Positions 1 through 6,603 are shown, counted from the stretch's first letter. The stretch: DNA of 10,006 nucleotides from Endothia cerciana (GCA_026119935.1 JALRMH010000150.1:1-10006), one strand, 5' to 3'. Numbers and translations are program-made. The notes: generated by a model not told the origin, from the letters alone.

Positions 1-97
1 CCCACGTCCTTGCGCAAGTTGCTGCAACACCCATGCCTCGCTTACCTGTCTCTGGATCCTATTTCCGTCCTCCCACCCACACACCCTTTCCTCAAAG
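1..97. other. GC-balanced flank, not visibly RIP-mutated
   Basis: This stretch has balanced, C-rich composition with several CpG and CpA dinucleotides intact, unlike the rest of the window. It carries pyrimidine-rich text around 60-90. I see no convincing gene in so short a piece. It stops at about position 97, where homology to the internal part of the gag-only retroelement begins without any intervening LTR. It is probably the edge of unique host sequence or a recombination/deletion breakpoint; an assembly join cannot be excluded. Confidence 0.5.
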
Positions 98-974
98 CTT
101 AAGATTAGCCTTCTATACAGCAACTTAAAGCTGAAATAGTCTGCTTATATTGCTTTAAGAAGCTTTAAAATAAAGTAGCTAGCTTTTATAACTCTCTTTA
201 AGCTTTAAATTAACAGCAATCTAATTACTCTATCTTATTAAAATGCTAGCAAAGATCTAGCAACTTATTTAATTTATCTAAGCCTGAAATTAAAGTTAAA
301 AATATTACTAAGCTAGTTATTTTATTCTTATTTTAATAATATAATAACTAGCTAGCAGATTTTCAGCAGATATTTAATAAAGCACTCTATTATTACTACT
401 CTGATTTATAAAAAATCTTCCTTGCTATAGACTATATTAACAGCAACCTCTAAGCAAAATAAAATTAAAAATATAGTAAAAATTAAGCAACCTAGAACGA
501 ATTTCAAACTTAGTCTCTTAAAGCCTTAGGAATTAATATAATCTCTTAAATTATTAAACAGCTAGAGAAAGCTATCTAGAGACCTAACTAAAGTCCTTCT
601 GCCTTTCGAAACTATATCAAATCCTTAAAAAGCCACCTACCTTAAGAGCAAGATAAAACAATCTGTTTATATAAGCTATATATTAAGCTCTCGCCAATAT
701 TTATCCAGCATATCGATAAAGCTTTGCTAACAATTCTTAAAATAAGAAACAAGCTAGTCACTTTTATAACTAGATTATAAGAATCCTAGAGAGAGCAGGA
801 AGTAGGTATATCAGAGACCCTTAACAATAGTAAAAAAGCAAATCCTGCTTAAGACTAAGAGTCTGAAACACTAGCTAAGCGCTAGCAAACTAAATCTGAT
901 TTATTAGAGATAAAGTGTTAGATTTATAATAAGAAGAGCTATATTTCATAGCAATATTAGAAAATGCGATAAAA
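98..974 (+). pseudogene. Degenerate gag of a gag-only LTR retroelement (copy A)
   Basis: One frame (codons starting at 97, 100 and so on) can be followed from the truncation point to about 974. It is interrupted only by TAA and TAG codons, which fit RIP-mutated Gln (CAA/CAG) or Trp (TGG) codons. The implied product is hydrophilic, rich in Gln, Lys and Leu, and helical in character. Near its end (codons from 916 on) the frame has the spacing of a retroviral-type CCHC zinc knuckle (C-x2-C-x4-H-x4-C): the first Cys codon is intact (TGT), the other metal ligands appear as TAT, consistent with TGT/CAT-type codons changed by RIP. A knuckle after a helical domain is typical of Copia- or gypsy-type Gag. 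No protease, integrase or RT follows. The N-terminus is lost by truncation. Confidence 0.65.
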
Positions 975-1392
975 GCTGTCTAGTGCTTAGGAAACTAATA
1001 ATCTGAAGGCTGTCTAGTGCTTGGGAAACTGATAATCTGAGGAGGCTGTCTAGTGCTTAGGAAACTAATGATCTGAAGGCTGTCTAGTACTTAAGAAACT
1101 AATGATCTGAGGAAGCTGTCTAGTGCTTGGGAAACTAATGATCTGAGGAGGCTGTCTAGTACTTAGGAAACTGTTGATCAGGAGGCTGTTCAGCGCCTAG
1201 AAAGCTGTTGAAACTATCTAGTGTTGAGAAAGACTGATGAGGCTGTCTAGTGCTTTAGAAACTGTTGATCTAAAGGCTGTCTAGTGCTTGGGAAACTAAT
1301 GAAACTTGTCTAGCGTTGAGGAAGACTAAAGAGGCTGTTTAGTACCTTAGAAACTATTGATCTGAAGGCTGTCTAGTGCTTAGGAAACTATT
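975..1392 (+). repeat. Minisatellite of about 13 units of 34/36 bp (copy A)
   Basis: Tandem units begin with gctgtctagtgctt and carry a ggaaact block in the middle. I place unit starts at 975, 1009, 1045, 1079, 1115, 1151, 1185, about 1211, 1242, 1276, about 1305, 1334 and 1368. Spacing alternates mainly between 34 and 36; the units near 1211 and 1305 are shorter, divergent variants. The array sits directly after the zinc-knuckle codons and ends at the block before the polypurine tract. As neither 34 nor 36 keeps a constant frame relationship, the array does not encode a simple peptide repeat in the present sequence. The sister copy at 3988 has only three units. Confidence 0.9.
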
Positions 1393-1430
1393 AAAAGGGC
1401 TTTAGATCTGATTCAAAGGCGAATTGCATA

Positions 1431-1444
1431 AAGAGAGAGATAGT
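1431..1444 (+). other. Polypurine tract before the 3' LTR (copy A)
   Basis: A purine run (aagagagagatag) sits immediately 5' of the LTR start. It matches the position of the purine run in the complete copy (4120-4134), where more G remains. Such a tract primes plus-strand DNA synthesis in LTR elements; its place fixes the orientation of the element as plus. Confidence 0.75.
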
Positions 1445-1657
1445 TATTATAAATAGCAGGTGTTATAAGGTGATAGAGCTAAAGGTTAGGAGCTAGTTAG
1501 AGCTAGCTATTTATATAAAAGGAAAGCTTACTAGCTTTAGATTTAAGACTTTAAGCTTAGACTTTAAATATTAATTATTATATTATAATATAGGCTTTTA
1601 GCTAAGAGCACTCGATAAGCTGACTTATATAATTCGGATCTACAAGCTTTATTAATA
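1445..1657 (+). repeat. 3' LTR of gag-only element, copy A (213 bp)
   Basis: This aligns end to end with the two LTRs of the complete copy (2788-3000 and 4135-4347); all three are 213 bp. The ends read TA...TA rather than the canonical TG...CA, which is what RIP does to TG and CA. The next five bases are TATAT; the matching left duplicate cannot be seen because the element is truncated on that side. A TATA-like motif (ttatataaaa) lies at 1511-1520, 66 bases into the LTR, the same place as in the other copies, and probably marks the U3 promoter. Confidence 0.85.
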
Positions 1658-1662
1658 TATAT

Positions 1663-2216
1663 TAAATACTTGCAAGCAGTTTGAAAAGAGATAATAGAAT
1701 ACTAGCAAATAGTAGTAGAATTGCATGCTAAGTATTATAATTAAAAATACTAATTATTTGAATTCAACAAAGAAGATTTAATTAAGCTATTAACTTAGAA
1801 TTTGCAATTTAAAAGCAAGTTGAAGAAGTTAATTCTTTAATTTATAAACTCTTTTAAAGTATTAAAATATATTAAAATACAAGTATACTGCATTATACTT
1901 TTTAATAAATATTTACAGCTTTATAATATCTTCTCTATATCTCTCTTTAAATTATAAAAGACTTAATAAAATTAAGCTTTTTAGAACTTACTAATTATAC
2001 TTAACTTTATTAATAATAAGAAATAAAAAGTAGAAGAAGTAGTAGATTATTAAATATTTAACAGCAATACGCATTACTTTATTAAATAGTTAGAATAGCT
2101 ATTAGAGTATAATATTTAAAAATTTAAAAACTATTTAAAAAATACTTTTTAAAAAGTAAAGCAATTTTTTTAATAATAACTTAAGAAAAATAAGCTTTAT
2201 AGAGCAGCGATTTATA
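1663..2216 (+). pseudogene. Ty3/gypsy (chromovirus-type) integrase C-terminus and chromodomain relic
   Basis: One frame (codons from 1667) runs about 540 bases with no frameshift and only TAA, TAG and one TGA as stops. The implied protein follows the C-terminal layout of fungal gypsy integrases: a hydrophilic stretch ending in a K-x-x-Y-x-x-like run (about 1717-1745), then the 'F...D-L-I-K-L' beta-barrel start (about 1759-1790), a basic 'K-L-K-K-L-I-L' run, an 'F-K-V-L-K' strand and an 'L-Y-N-I-F' segment (about 1918-1938). A chromodomain-like part follows from 2030: V-E-E-V-V-D, then two TAG codons at the places of conserved Trp residues, then L-E-Y-N-I. Upstream integrase, RT and gag are not in the window; the retroelement ending at 1657 abuts the frame and probably split it. 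Confidence 0.7.
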
Positions 2217-2284
2217 TATAAGTTGCTAATAAAGCTATAATAATTAGAAAAGAATATAAAAATATATTATTAATATTAATTAAA

Positions 2285-2507
2285 TATTAGAACATCTATT
2301 ATATAAGCTTAGCAGAGTTATAATAATATAGTGAGAACAGGCTGTTTAATTAATAGCTGCTAGGTGTCTGTTAATATAGAGACTGATTCTTACAGTATAG
2401 AAAGAATCAGTGTGCTAAGTCGCTAGCTATTTAAAGAGGAATAGCTTATATACTGCTAGCGCTGTTGTCTGCTAGCGCTGTAAGCTACTAGCGCTGTTGT
2501 TATAACA
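2285..2507 (-). repeat. Solo LTR, family D (minus strand, 223 bp)
   Basis: Reverse-complement copy of the LTR at 4859-5081, same length. It contains the three gctagcgctgt-type motifs near its right edge (about 2455-2497), the inverted form of the 16-bp repeats of this family. It is bounded by a perfect 5-bp target-site duplication, TTAAA at 2280-2284 and 2508-2512. No internal element DNA is attached, so it most likely arose by recombination between the two LTRs of a full element. The outer TG/CA pairs are partly changed to TA. Confidence 0.88.
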
Positions 2508-2512
2508 TTAAA

Positions 2513-2782
2513 TTAAAAAAGCTAGCTTCTTTATTATTTAATACTTATTTATTTAGCTATTACTAGCTATTAAAATGCTATATTTGTTTGCTTATATTTT
2601 AATTAAGTTATTTCTTTAACTCTGTTTTTTTAACAATTTGCACTTTTATTTTTTAAATAACTTGCAATCTTTTTGCTTTTAGCTTATAACTAACTTACAA
2701 ATAACTTACTTTAATAAATCAAAGTAAAGTTAAATAGAAAGATATTAAAAGCTTTTAATTAAACTAATATTAATATAATAAT
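2513..2782. other. AT-rich stretch with no recognisable gene
   Basis: Between the solo LTR and the complete gag-only element there is only T-rich, then A-rich text with stops in every frame. It continues on the far side of the insertion, at 4353. It may be the 3' part or LTR of the old gypsy element or decayed intergenic DNA; nothing decides between these. Confidence 0.5.
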
Positions 2783-2787
2783 ATTAG

Positions 2788-3000
2788 TATTACAAATAAT
2801 AGGTATTATAAAGTAATAAAGCTAAAAGTTAAAAGCTAGCTAAAGTTAACTATTTATATAAAAAAAAAGCTTACTAACTTTAAATTTAAAACTTTAAGCT
2901 TAAACTTTAAATATTAGTTATTATATTATAATATAAGCTTTTAGCTAAAAGTACTTAATAAGCTAACTTATATAATTCGAATTTATAAGCTTTACTAATA
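2788..3000 (+). repeat. 5' LTR of gag-only element, copy B
   Basis: 213 bp, aligning without gaps to the 3' LTR at 4135-4347. By hand I count about 27 differences, all transitions, and in about 26 of them this 5' LTR has the A or T. It starts TATTAC and ends ACTAATA, RIP forms of TG...CA. The TATA-like motif at 2854-2863 lies 66 bases from the start. Confidence 0.88.
2854..2863 (+). promoter_or_regulatory. TATA-like promoter motif in the LTR U3 region
   Basis: The motif ttatataaaa is kept at the same distance (66 bases) from the LTR start in all three LTRs of this family: here, at 1511 and at 4201. Position and conservation in heavily mutated DNA suggest it is the original RNA polymerase II TATA box. 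TATA itself holds no CpA, so RIP alone would also spare it, which weakens the argument. Confidence 0.5.
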
Positions 3001-3037
3001 ATTTTTAATATTTCTTTTAAAAGTTACTTTAATTAAA

Positions 3038-3987
3038 ATACCTTTAAAAGCAACTTGCTAGCAAGATACTATTAAATTATTAGCTTTATATTCAGCTACT
3101 AATAAACTAGCTTAAAATCAGCTTTTTATATAATAACTTAAAGCTGAAATAATCTGCTTATATTATTTTAAAGAGCTTTAAGATAAAGCAGCTAGCTTTT
3201 ACAGCTTTCTTTAAGCCTTAGACTAATAGCAATCTAATCGCTCTGCCTTATTAAAACACTAGCAAAAATCTAGCGACTTATCTAATTTATCTAAGCCTGA
3301 AATCAAAGTTAAAAATATTATTAAGCTAGCTATTTCATCTTTATTTTAATAGCGCAATAACTAGCTAGCAGATCTTTAGCAGATATTTAATAAAGCACTT
3401 TATTATTATTACTTTAATTTATAAAAAATCCTTCTTGCTATAGACTATATTAATAATAACCTCTAAGCGAAATAGAATTAAGAATATAGCGAAGATTAAG
3501 CAACTTAAGACGAATTTTAAACTTAGTCCTTTAAAGCTTTAGAAATCAATATAATCTCTTAAATTATTAAACAGCTAGAGAAAGCTATCTAGAGACCTAA
3601 CTAAAGCCCTTCTGCCTTCCGAAACTATATCGAATCCTTAAAAGGCTACCTACTTTAAAAACAAGATAAAATAATCCGTTTATACAAGCTATATACTAAG
3701 CTCTCGCTAATATTTATCTAATATATTAATAAAGCTTTACTAATGATTCTTAAGATAAGAGATAAGCTAGTTACTTTTATAATTAGATTATAAGAATCCT
3801 AGAGAAAGCAAGAAGTAAGTATATTAAAAACCTCTAATAATAGTAAAAAAGCAAACCTTGCTTAAAACTAAGAGTCTGAAACACTAGCTAAGCGCTAGCA
3901 AACTAAATTTAATTTATTAAAGATAAAGTATTAGATTTATAGTAAGAAGGGCTATATTTTATAATAATGTTAGGAAATGCAATAAAG
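3038..3987 (+). pseudogene. Degenerate gag of the gag-only retroelement (copy B)
   Basis: This is the fuller of the two gag relics. The frame (codons such as 3038, 3041, 3110) continues to the minisatellite at 3988, about 315 codons. The presumed start is the ATA at 3038, an ATG with its G changed by RIP on the other strand; this is inferred, as no ATG is left. All stops I read in frame are TAA or TAG, fitting lost Gln or Trp codons. The product would be Gln/Lys/Leu-rich with a C-terminal CCHC-type knuckle (about 3928-3969), in which the spacing C-x2-C-x4-H-x4-C is kept but several ligand codons read TAT; the last Cys codon is an intact TGT. Gag would package the element RNA in cytoplasmic particles. 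The frame may run on into the minisatellite. Confidence 0.65.
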
Positions 3988-4086
3988 GCTGTCTAGTGCT
4001 TGGGAAACTAATAATCTGAAGGCTGTCTAGTGCTTGAAAAACTAATGATCTGAGGAGGCTGTCTAGTACTTAGGAAATTATTAAAA
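3988..4086 (+). repeat. Minisatellite of 3 units (copy B)
   Basis: Unit starts at 3988, 4022 and 4058, spaced 34 and 36, correspond to the first three of the array at 975. The text after the last unit (ttaaaagggctt) is the same as in copy A, so the arrays differ by about ten whole units (323 bp) and not by loss of flanks. Confidence 0.9.
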
Positions 4087-4119
4087 GGGCTTCGGATCTG
4101 ATTCGAGGGCGAATCGCAC

Positions 4120-4134
4120 GAAGGGGGAGATAGT
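4120..4134 (+). other. Polypurine tract before the 3' LTR (copy B)
   Basis: The run gaagggggagatagt directly precedes the LTR. It is the least mutated version of the tract in this family and resembles the tract of family D at 6187-6199 (agggagggatagt). Confidence 0.8.
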
Positions 4135-4347
4135 TATTACGAGTAGCAGGTGTTATAAAGTGATAGAGCTAAGAGTTAAAAGCTAGCTAGAGCTAGCTAT
4201 TTATATAAAAGAGAAGCCTACTAGCTTTAAGCTTAAGACTTTAAGCTTAGACTTTAAATATTAGCTATTATATTATAATACAAGCTTTTAGCTAGGAGTA
4301 CTTAATAAGCTGACTTATATAATTCGGATCTATAAGTTTTACTAATA
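4135..4347 (+). repeat. 3' LTR of gag-only element, copy B
   Basis: 213 bp, ending exactly at the right-hand ATTAG duplication (4348-4352). It retains more G and C than its partner at 2788, including intact CpG in its first 10 bases. The TATA-like motif ttatataaaa is at 4201-4210. Confidence 0.88.
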
Positions 4348-4352
4348 ATTAG

Positions 4353-4623
4353 CTATTACTTGCTTTTTTAAAATTAAACTTAACAAGTCTTTATTACTTT
4401 TATAAATAGTAATTATCTTTTTTAAAATATTATAGTACTTTAATATTATAACTAACTAAATAATATAGCTTATATTATTAAATTTAAAATATAATAATAA
4501 TAGTACAACTTTATTAAAAGTAGCTTTTTATATTAATAATTAGCTTATTAAGTACTATAATAATATTAATAAGTTATTAACAACTTATACTTTTAAAGCT
4601 GCATTATAATATTAGCTTTTATA
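4353..4623. other. AT-rich stretch with no recognisable gene
   Basis: Once-continuous with 2513-2782 before the gag-only element inserted at ATTAG. It shows A/T runs and stops in all frames. I see no repeat shared with other parts of the window. Confidence 0.5.
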
Positions 4624-4628
4624 GTTAA

Positions 4629-4850
4629 TATTATAATAACAGCGCTAGTAGCTTACAGCGCTAGCAGACAACAGCGCTAGCAGCATATAAGCTATTTTTT
4701 TTAAATAGCTAGCAACTTAGCATACTAGTTCTTTTTATATTATAAGAATCAGTCTTTATACTAACAGATACTTAACAGCTATTAATTAAACAGCTTGTTC
4801 TCACTATATTATTATAACTCTGCTAGGCTTATATAATAGGTATTCTAATA
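4629..4850 (+). repeat. Solo LTR, family D (plus strand, 222 bp)
   Basis: Aligns over its full length with 4859-5081, one base shorter. It is strongly RIP-altered: the ends read TATTA...TCTAATA in place of TGTTA...TCTGACA. The perfect 5-bp target-site duplication GTTAA is at 4624-4628 and 4851-4855. It has three 16-bp repeats with the acagcgctag core. Confidence 0.88.
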
Positions 4851-4858
4851 GTTAAATA

Positions 4859-5081
4859 TATTACAACAACAGCGCTAGTAGCCTACAGCGCTAGCGGACA
4901 ACAGCGCTAGCAGCGCACAGGCTATTCCTCTTTAAATAGCTAGCGACTCAGCACACTAATTCTTTCTACACTGCAAGAATCAGTTTCTGTATTAACAGAC
5001 ACTCAGCAGCTATTAATCAAATAGCCTGTTCTTGCTATATTATTGTGACTCTGCTGAGCTTATATAATAAGTATTTTGACA
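4859..5081 (+). repeat. Solo LTR, family D (plus strand, 223 bp), lightly mutated
   Basis: Among the least altered copies of this LTR; it ends in an intact TTTTGACA. The perfect duplication AAATA is at 4854-4858 and 5082-5086. The left duplicate overlaps by two bases the right duplicate of the neighbouring solo LTR (4851-4855). Three 16-bp units start at 4869, 4885 and 4901, each beginning acagcgctag. Confidence 0.9.
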
Positions 5082-5086
5082 AAATA

Positions 5087-5273
5087 CTTAAGTAATAGTT
5101 ATAGAACTATATATAAGCTTAATAAGCTTTTGCAGACAGCTTTTTATTATTAGTTAAGTTTTATTCTAATATATAAGCTGAGCAAGACACTAAGAATATA
5201 ATAATAAAACAATGCTAAGCTTTAGCAACTAATAAATAATTCTTATTATTAAAAAAGCACACTGAACTTATAA
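5087..5273. other. AT-rich spacer between two opposed solo LTRs
   Basis: About 190 bases with no recognisable gene or repeat. It contains an aagcttaataagctt near-palindrome around 5117-5131. Confidence 0.5.
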
Positions 5274-5278
5274 TAATA

Positions 5279-5501
5279 TATTAGAATACTTATTATATAA
5301 GCTCAGCAGAGTTATAATAATATAGTGAAAACAGGCTGTTTAATTAATAACTGCTAAGTATCTGTTAGTATAGAGACTAATTCTTATAGTATAGAAAGAA
5401 CTAATGTACTAAGTTGCTAGCTATTTGAAAAGGAATAGCTTGTACGCTGCTAGCGCTGTTGTCTGCTAGCGCTATAAGCTATTAGCGCTGTTATTGTAAT
5501 A
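5279..5501 (-). repeat. Solo LTR, family D (minus strand, 223 bp)
   Basis: Full-length reverse-complement copy, same length as the copies at 2285 and 4859. The perfect 5-bp duplication TAATA is at 5274-5278 and 5502-5506. It keeps the three gcgctgt/gctagcgct motifs at its right edge, though outer TG/CA are TA. Confidence 0.87.
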
Positions 5502-5506
5502 TAATA

Positions 5507-5840
5507 TAAGCAGACTCCTTTTAAAAGTTTATCTTTAACTATAAAAAGGCTTATAAATATTATAAAGTTCTTTATATATTAATAAAGTGCTAAAATATAT
5601 ATTAAATGCAATATGCAAAGTAAATAAAAGATATATATAATTTATTTATTAGCAGACTTTATTATTAAATAAATAAATATTGCAGGCTGTAAATAATATA
5701 TTTAAAAAAAAGCAGGTAATATATAATAGCGCTTTAGCTATAAATATATACTTATACTTTATAATAATAATATATTTAAAATACACTAAATACAAGACTA
5801 TTTAAAGGTCTGTTTAAATAAATATTTTTAAATAAGCAGC
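5507..5840. other. AT-rich stretch, no gene seen
   Basis: Long A/T runs, TATA-rich text and stops in all frames. It may be heavily mutated internal DNA of the family D element whose 3' end follows, as no other boundary is visible before 5840, but nothing specific can be read. Confidence 0.4.
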
Positions 5841-5851
5841 TTATATTGCGC

Positions 5852-6186
5852 AATAAAGAGGCATTATAATACGAACGAAACAATAGCGTAGTGCATAGTA
5901 ATAGCAAGCAACAAAGTATAATAATATAGCTAAAGACTATAAAGAGTGTAGCTAATAGCAGGACTAGAGATATTATAGCGCTATATAAAAGATATAAAAA
6001 AGGCAGCAGGCAATTAGTACTTATTTTAAGAGGTTATAGTAGTAAAGAAAGAAAAGAAGCTAACACGCTTTAATAATAATAGCATACTAGATCTTTATAA
6101 ACAAACTAGCAGCGAAAAGCAATTATAACAGCGCTAGTAGAGCAGACCTATATTTAGCGCTAACACTTAGAGCTAGGTGTTATTGC
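5852..6186 (+). pseudogene. Possible coding relic at the 3' end of a family D retroelement
   Basis: In the frame with codons at 5870, 5873 and so on, only one stop (TAG at 5927) interrupts about 67 codons up to 6070, which is unusual in this stop-rich window. After it comes TAA-TAA-TAA-TAG, as expected of a Gln run hit by RIP, then a more broken stretch to the polypurine tract. The implied peptide is basic and polar (runs such as K-R-Y-K-K and S-K-E-R-K-E). I do not recognise it; it could be a gag or the C-terminal end of pol. It belongs to the D element because it runs straight into that element's polypurine tract and LTR. Confidence 0.35.
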
Positions 6187-6199
6187 AGGGAGGGATAGT
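6187..6199 (+). other. Polypurine tract of a family D element
   Basis: The run agggagggatagt lies immediately 5' of a family D LTR. It shows that this LTR is a 3' LTR still joined to internal DNA, and sets the orientation of the family as plus here. Confidence 0.75.
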
Positions 6200-6406
6200 T
6201 GTTACAACAACAGCGCTAGTAGCCTACAGCGCTAGCAGCGCACAGGCTATTCCTCTTCAAATAGCTAGCGACTCAGCACACTAGTTCTTTCTACACTGCA
6301 AGAATCAGTCTCTATACTAACAGATACCCAGCAGCTATTAATCAGACAGCCTGTTCTCGCTATATTATTATAACTCTGCCGGGCTTATATAATAGGTGTT
6401 CTGACA
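6200..6406 (+). repeat. 3' LTR of a family D element (207 bp), best preserved copy
   Basis: It begins TGTTACAA and ends TTCTGACA with intact TG...CA. It is 16 bp shorter than the 223-bp copies because it has two, not three, acagcgctag units (6210 and 6226). The five bases on either side (ATAGT on the left, ATATT on the right) are not a duplication, as expected for an LTR with internal DNA on its left. No matching plus-strand 5' LTR lies upstream of it next to the internal part, so the element is broken on that side. A cttatataat motif lies unusually close to the 3' end (6384-6393). Confidence 0.88.
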
Positions 6407-6603
6407 ATATTCTCTTGCTGCTGTTGCTGCAGCTAAAGTTATTTAATATACTAAGTTAATTAGTAAACCTAGTTGATTAGTTCTTCCTGAGTAAAGGGAT
6501 AAATAATATTGCAAGACGAAAAAAGAGTTCCTAGAACTATTATATTTCTATATTGCTTAAGAAGATGTAACACTGAATTGTTCTTAAACAAAAGTCGTCA
6601 AAA
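6407..6603. other. Moderately AT-rich DNA with a short CTG-type run
   Basis: Less mutated than its surroundings. A cttgctgctgttgctgcagc run is at about 6414-6433. No frame long enough to call a gene. Confidence 0.4.

Larger units (their letters stand above)
98..1657 (+). mobile_element. 5'-truncated gag-only LTR retroelement (copy A)
   Basis: Second copy of the element found complete at 2788-4347. The two align at a constant offset of 3013 bases from about 98 to the start of the minisatellite, so there is no net indel over roughly 875 bases. The 5' LTR and first ~110 internal bases are missing; homology starts at about 98, directly against GC-balanced DNA. The order gag frame, minisatellite, polypurine tract, 3' LTR is the same as in the complete copy. 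Differences between copies are mostly C/T and G/A transitions, as expected of RIP. The 3' end abuts a gypsy integrase relic, so this copy probably inserted into that older element. Confidence 0.85.
2788..4347 (+). mobile_element. Complete gag-only LTR retroelement (copy B, TR-GAG-like, 1560 bp)
   Basis: Two 213-bp direct LTRs enclose 1134 bp of internal DNA, and the whole is flanked by a perfect 5-bp target-site duplication, ATTAG at 2783-2787 and 4348-4352. The internal part holds a degenerate gag frame with a zinc knuckle, a three-unit minisatellite and a G-rich polypurine tract. There is no room for, and no trace of, protease, integrase, reverse transcriptase or RNase H. Copy A has the same arrangement, so the compact form is ancestral and not a private deletion. 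Plant elements of this design are known as TR-GAG (terminal repeats with a GAG domain); movement would need the enzymes of another element. No tRNA primer-binding site could be identified after 3000, perhaps through RIP. Confidence 0.88.

Noticed and set aside
975..1392. Regular repeats resembling a CRISPR array
   Set aside because: Repeats are contiguous with no unique spacers, units vary in length and sequence, and the setting is a eukaryotic retroelement.
2513..2782. Gypsy LTR or 3' untranslated region after the chromodomain
   Set aside because: Position fits, but I could not find a matching second copy, a polypurine tract or terminal TG, so it is left unassigned.
3001..3030. tRNA primer-binding site after the 5' LTR
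   Set aside because: The text is A/T only and I could not match it to a tRNA 3' end; RIP may have erased it.
4629..5501. A single D element bounded by the LTRs at 4859 and 5279
   Set aside because: They are in opposite orientation and each has its own perfect 5-bp duplication, so they are separate insertions.
6200..6406. A fifth solo LTR with a target duplication (ATAGT against ATATT)
   Set aside because: The flanks differ and the left five bases are part of the polypurine tract junction; it is a 3' LTR still joined to internal DNA.
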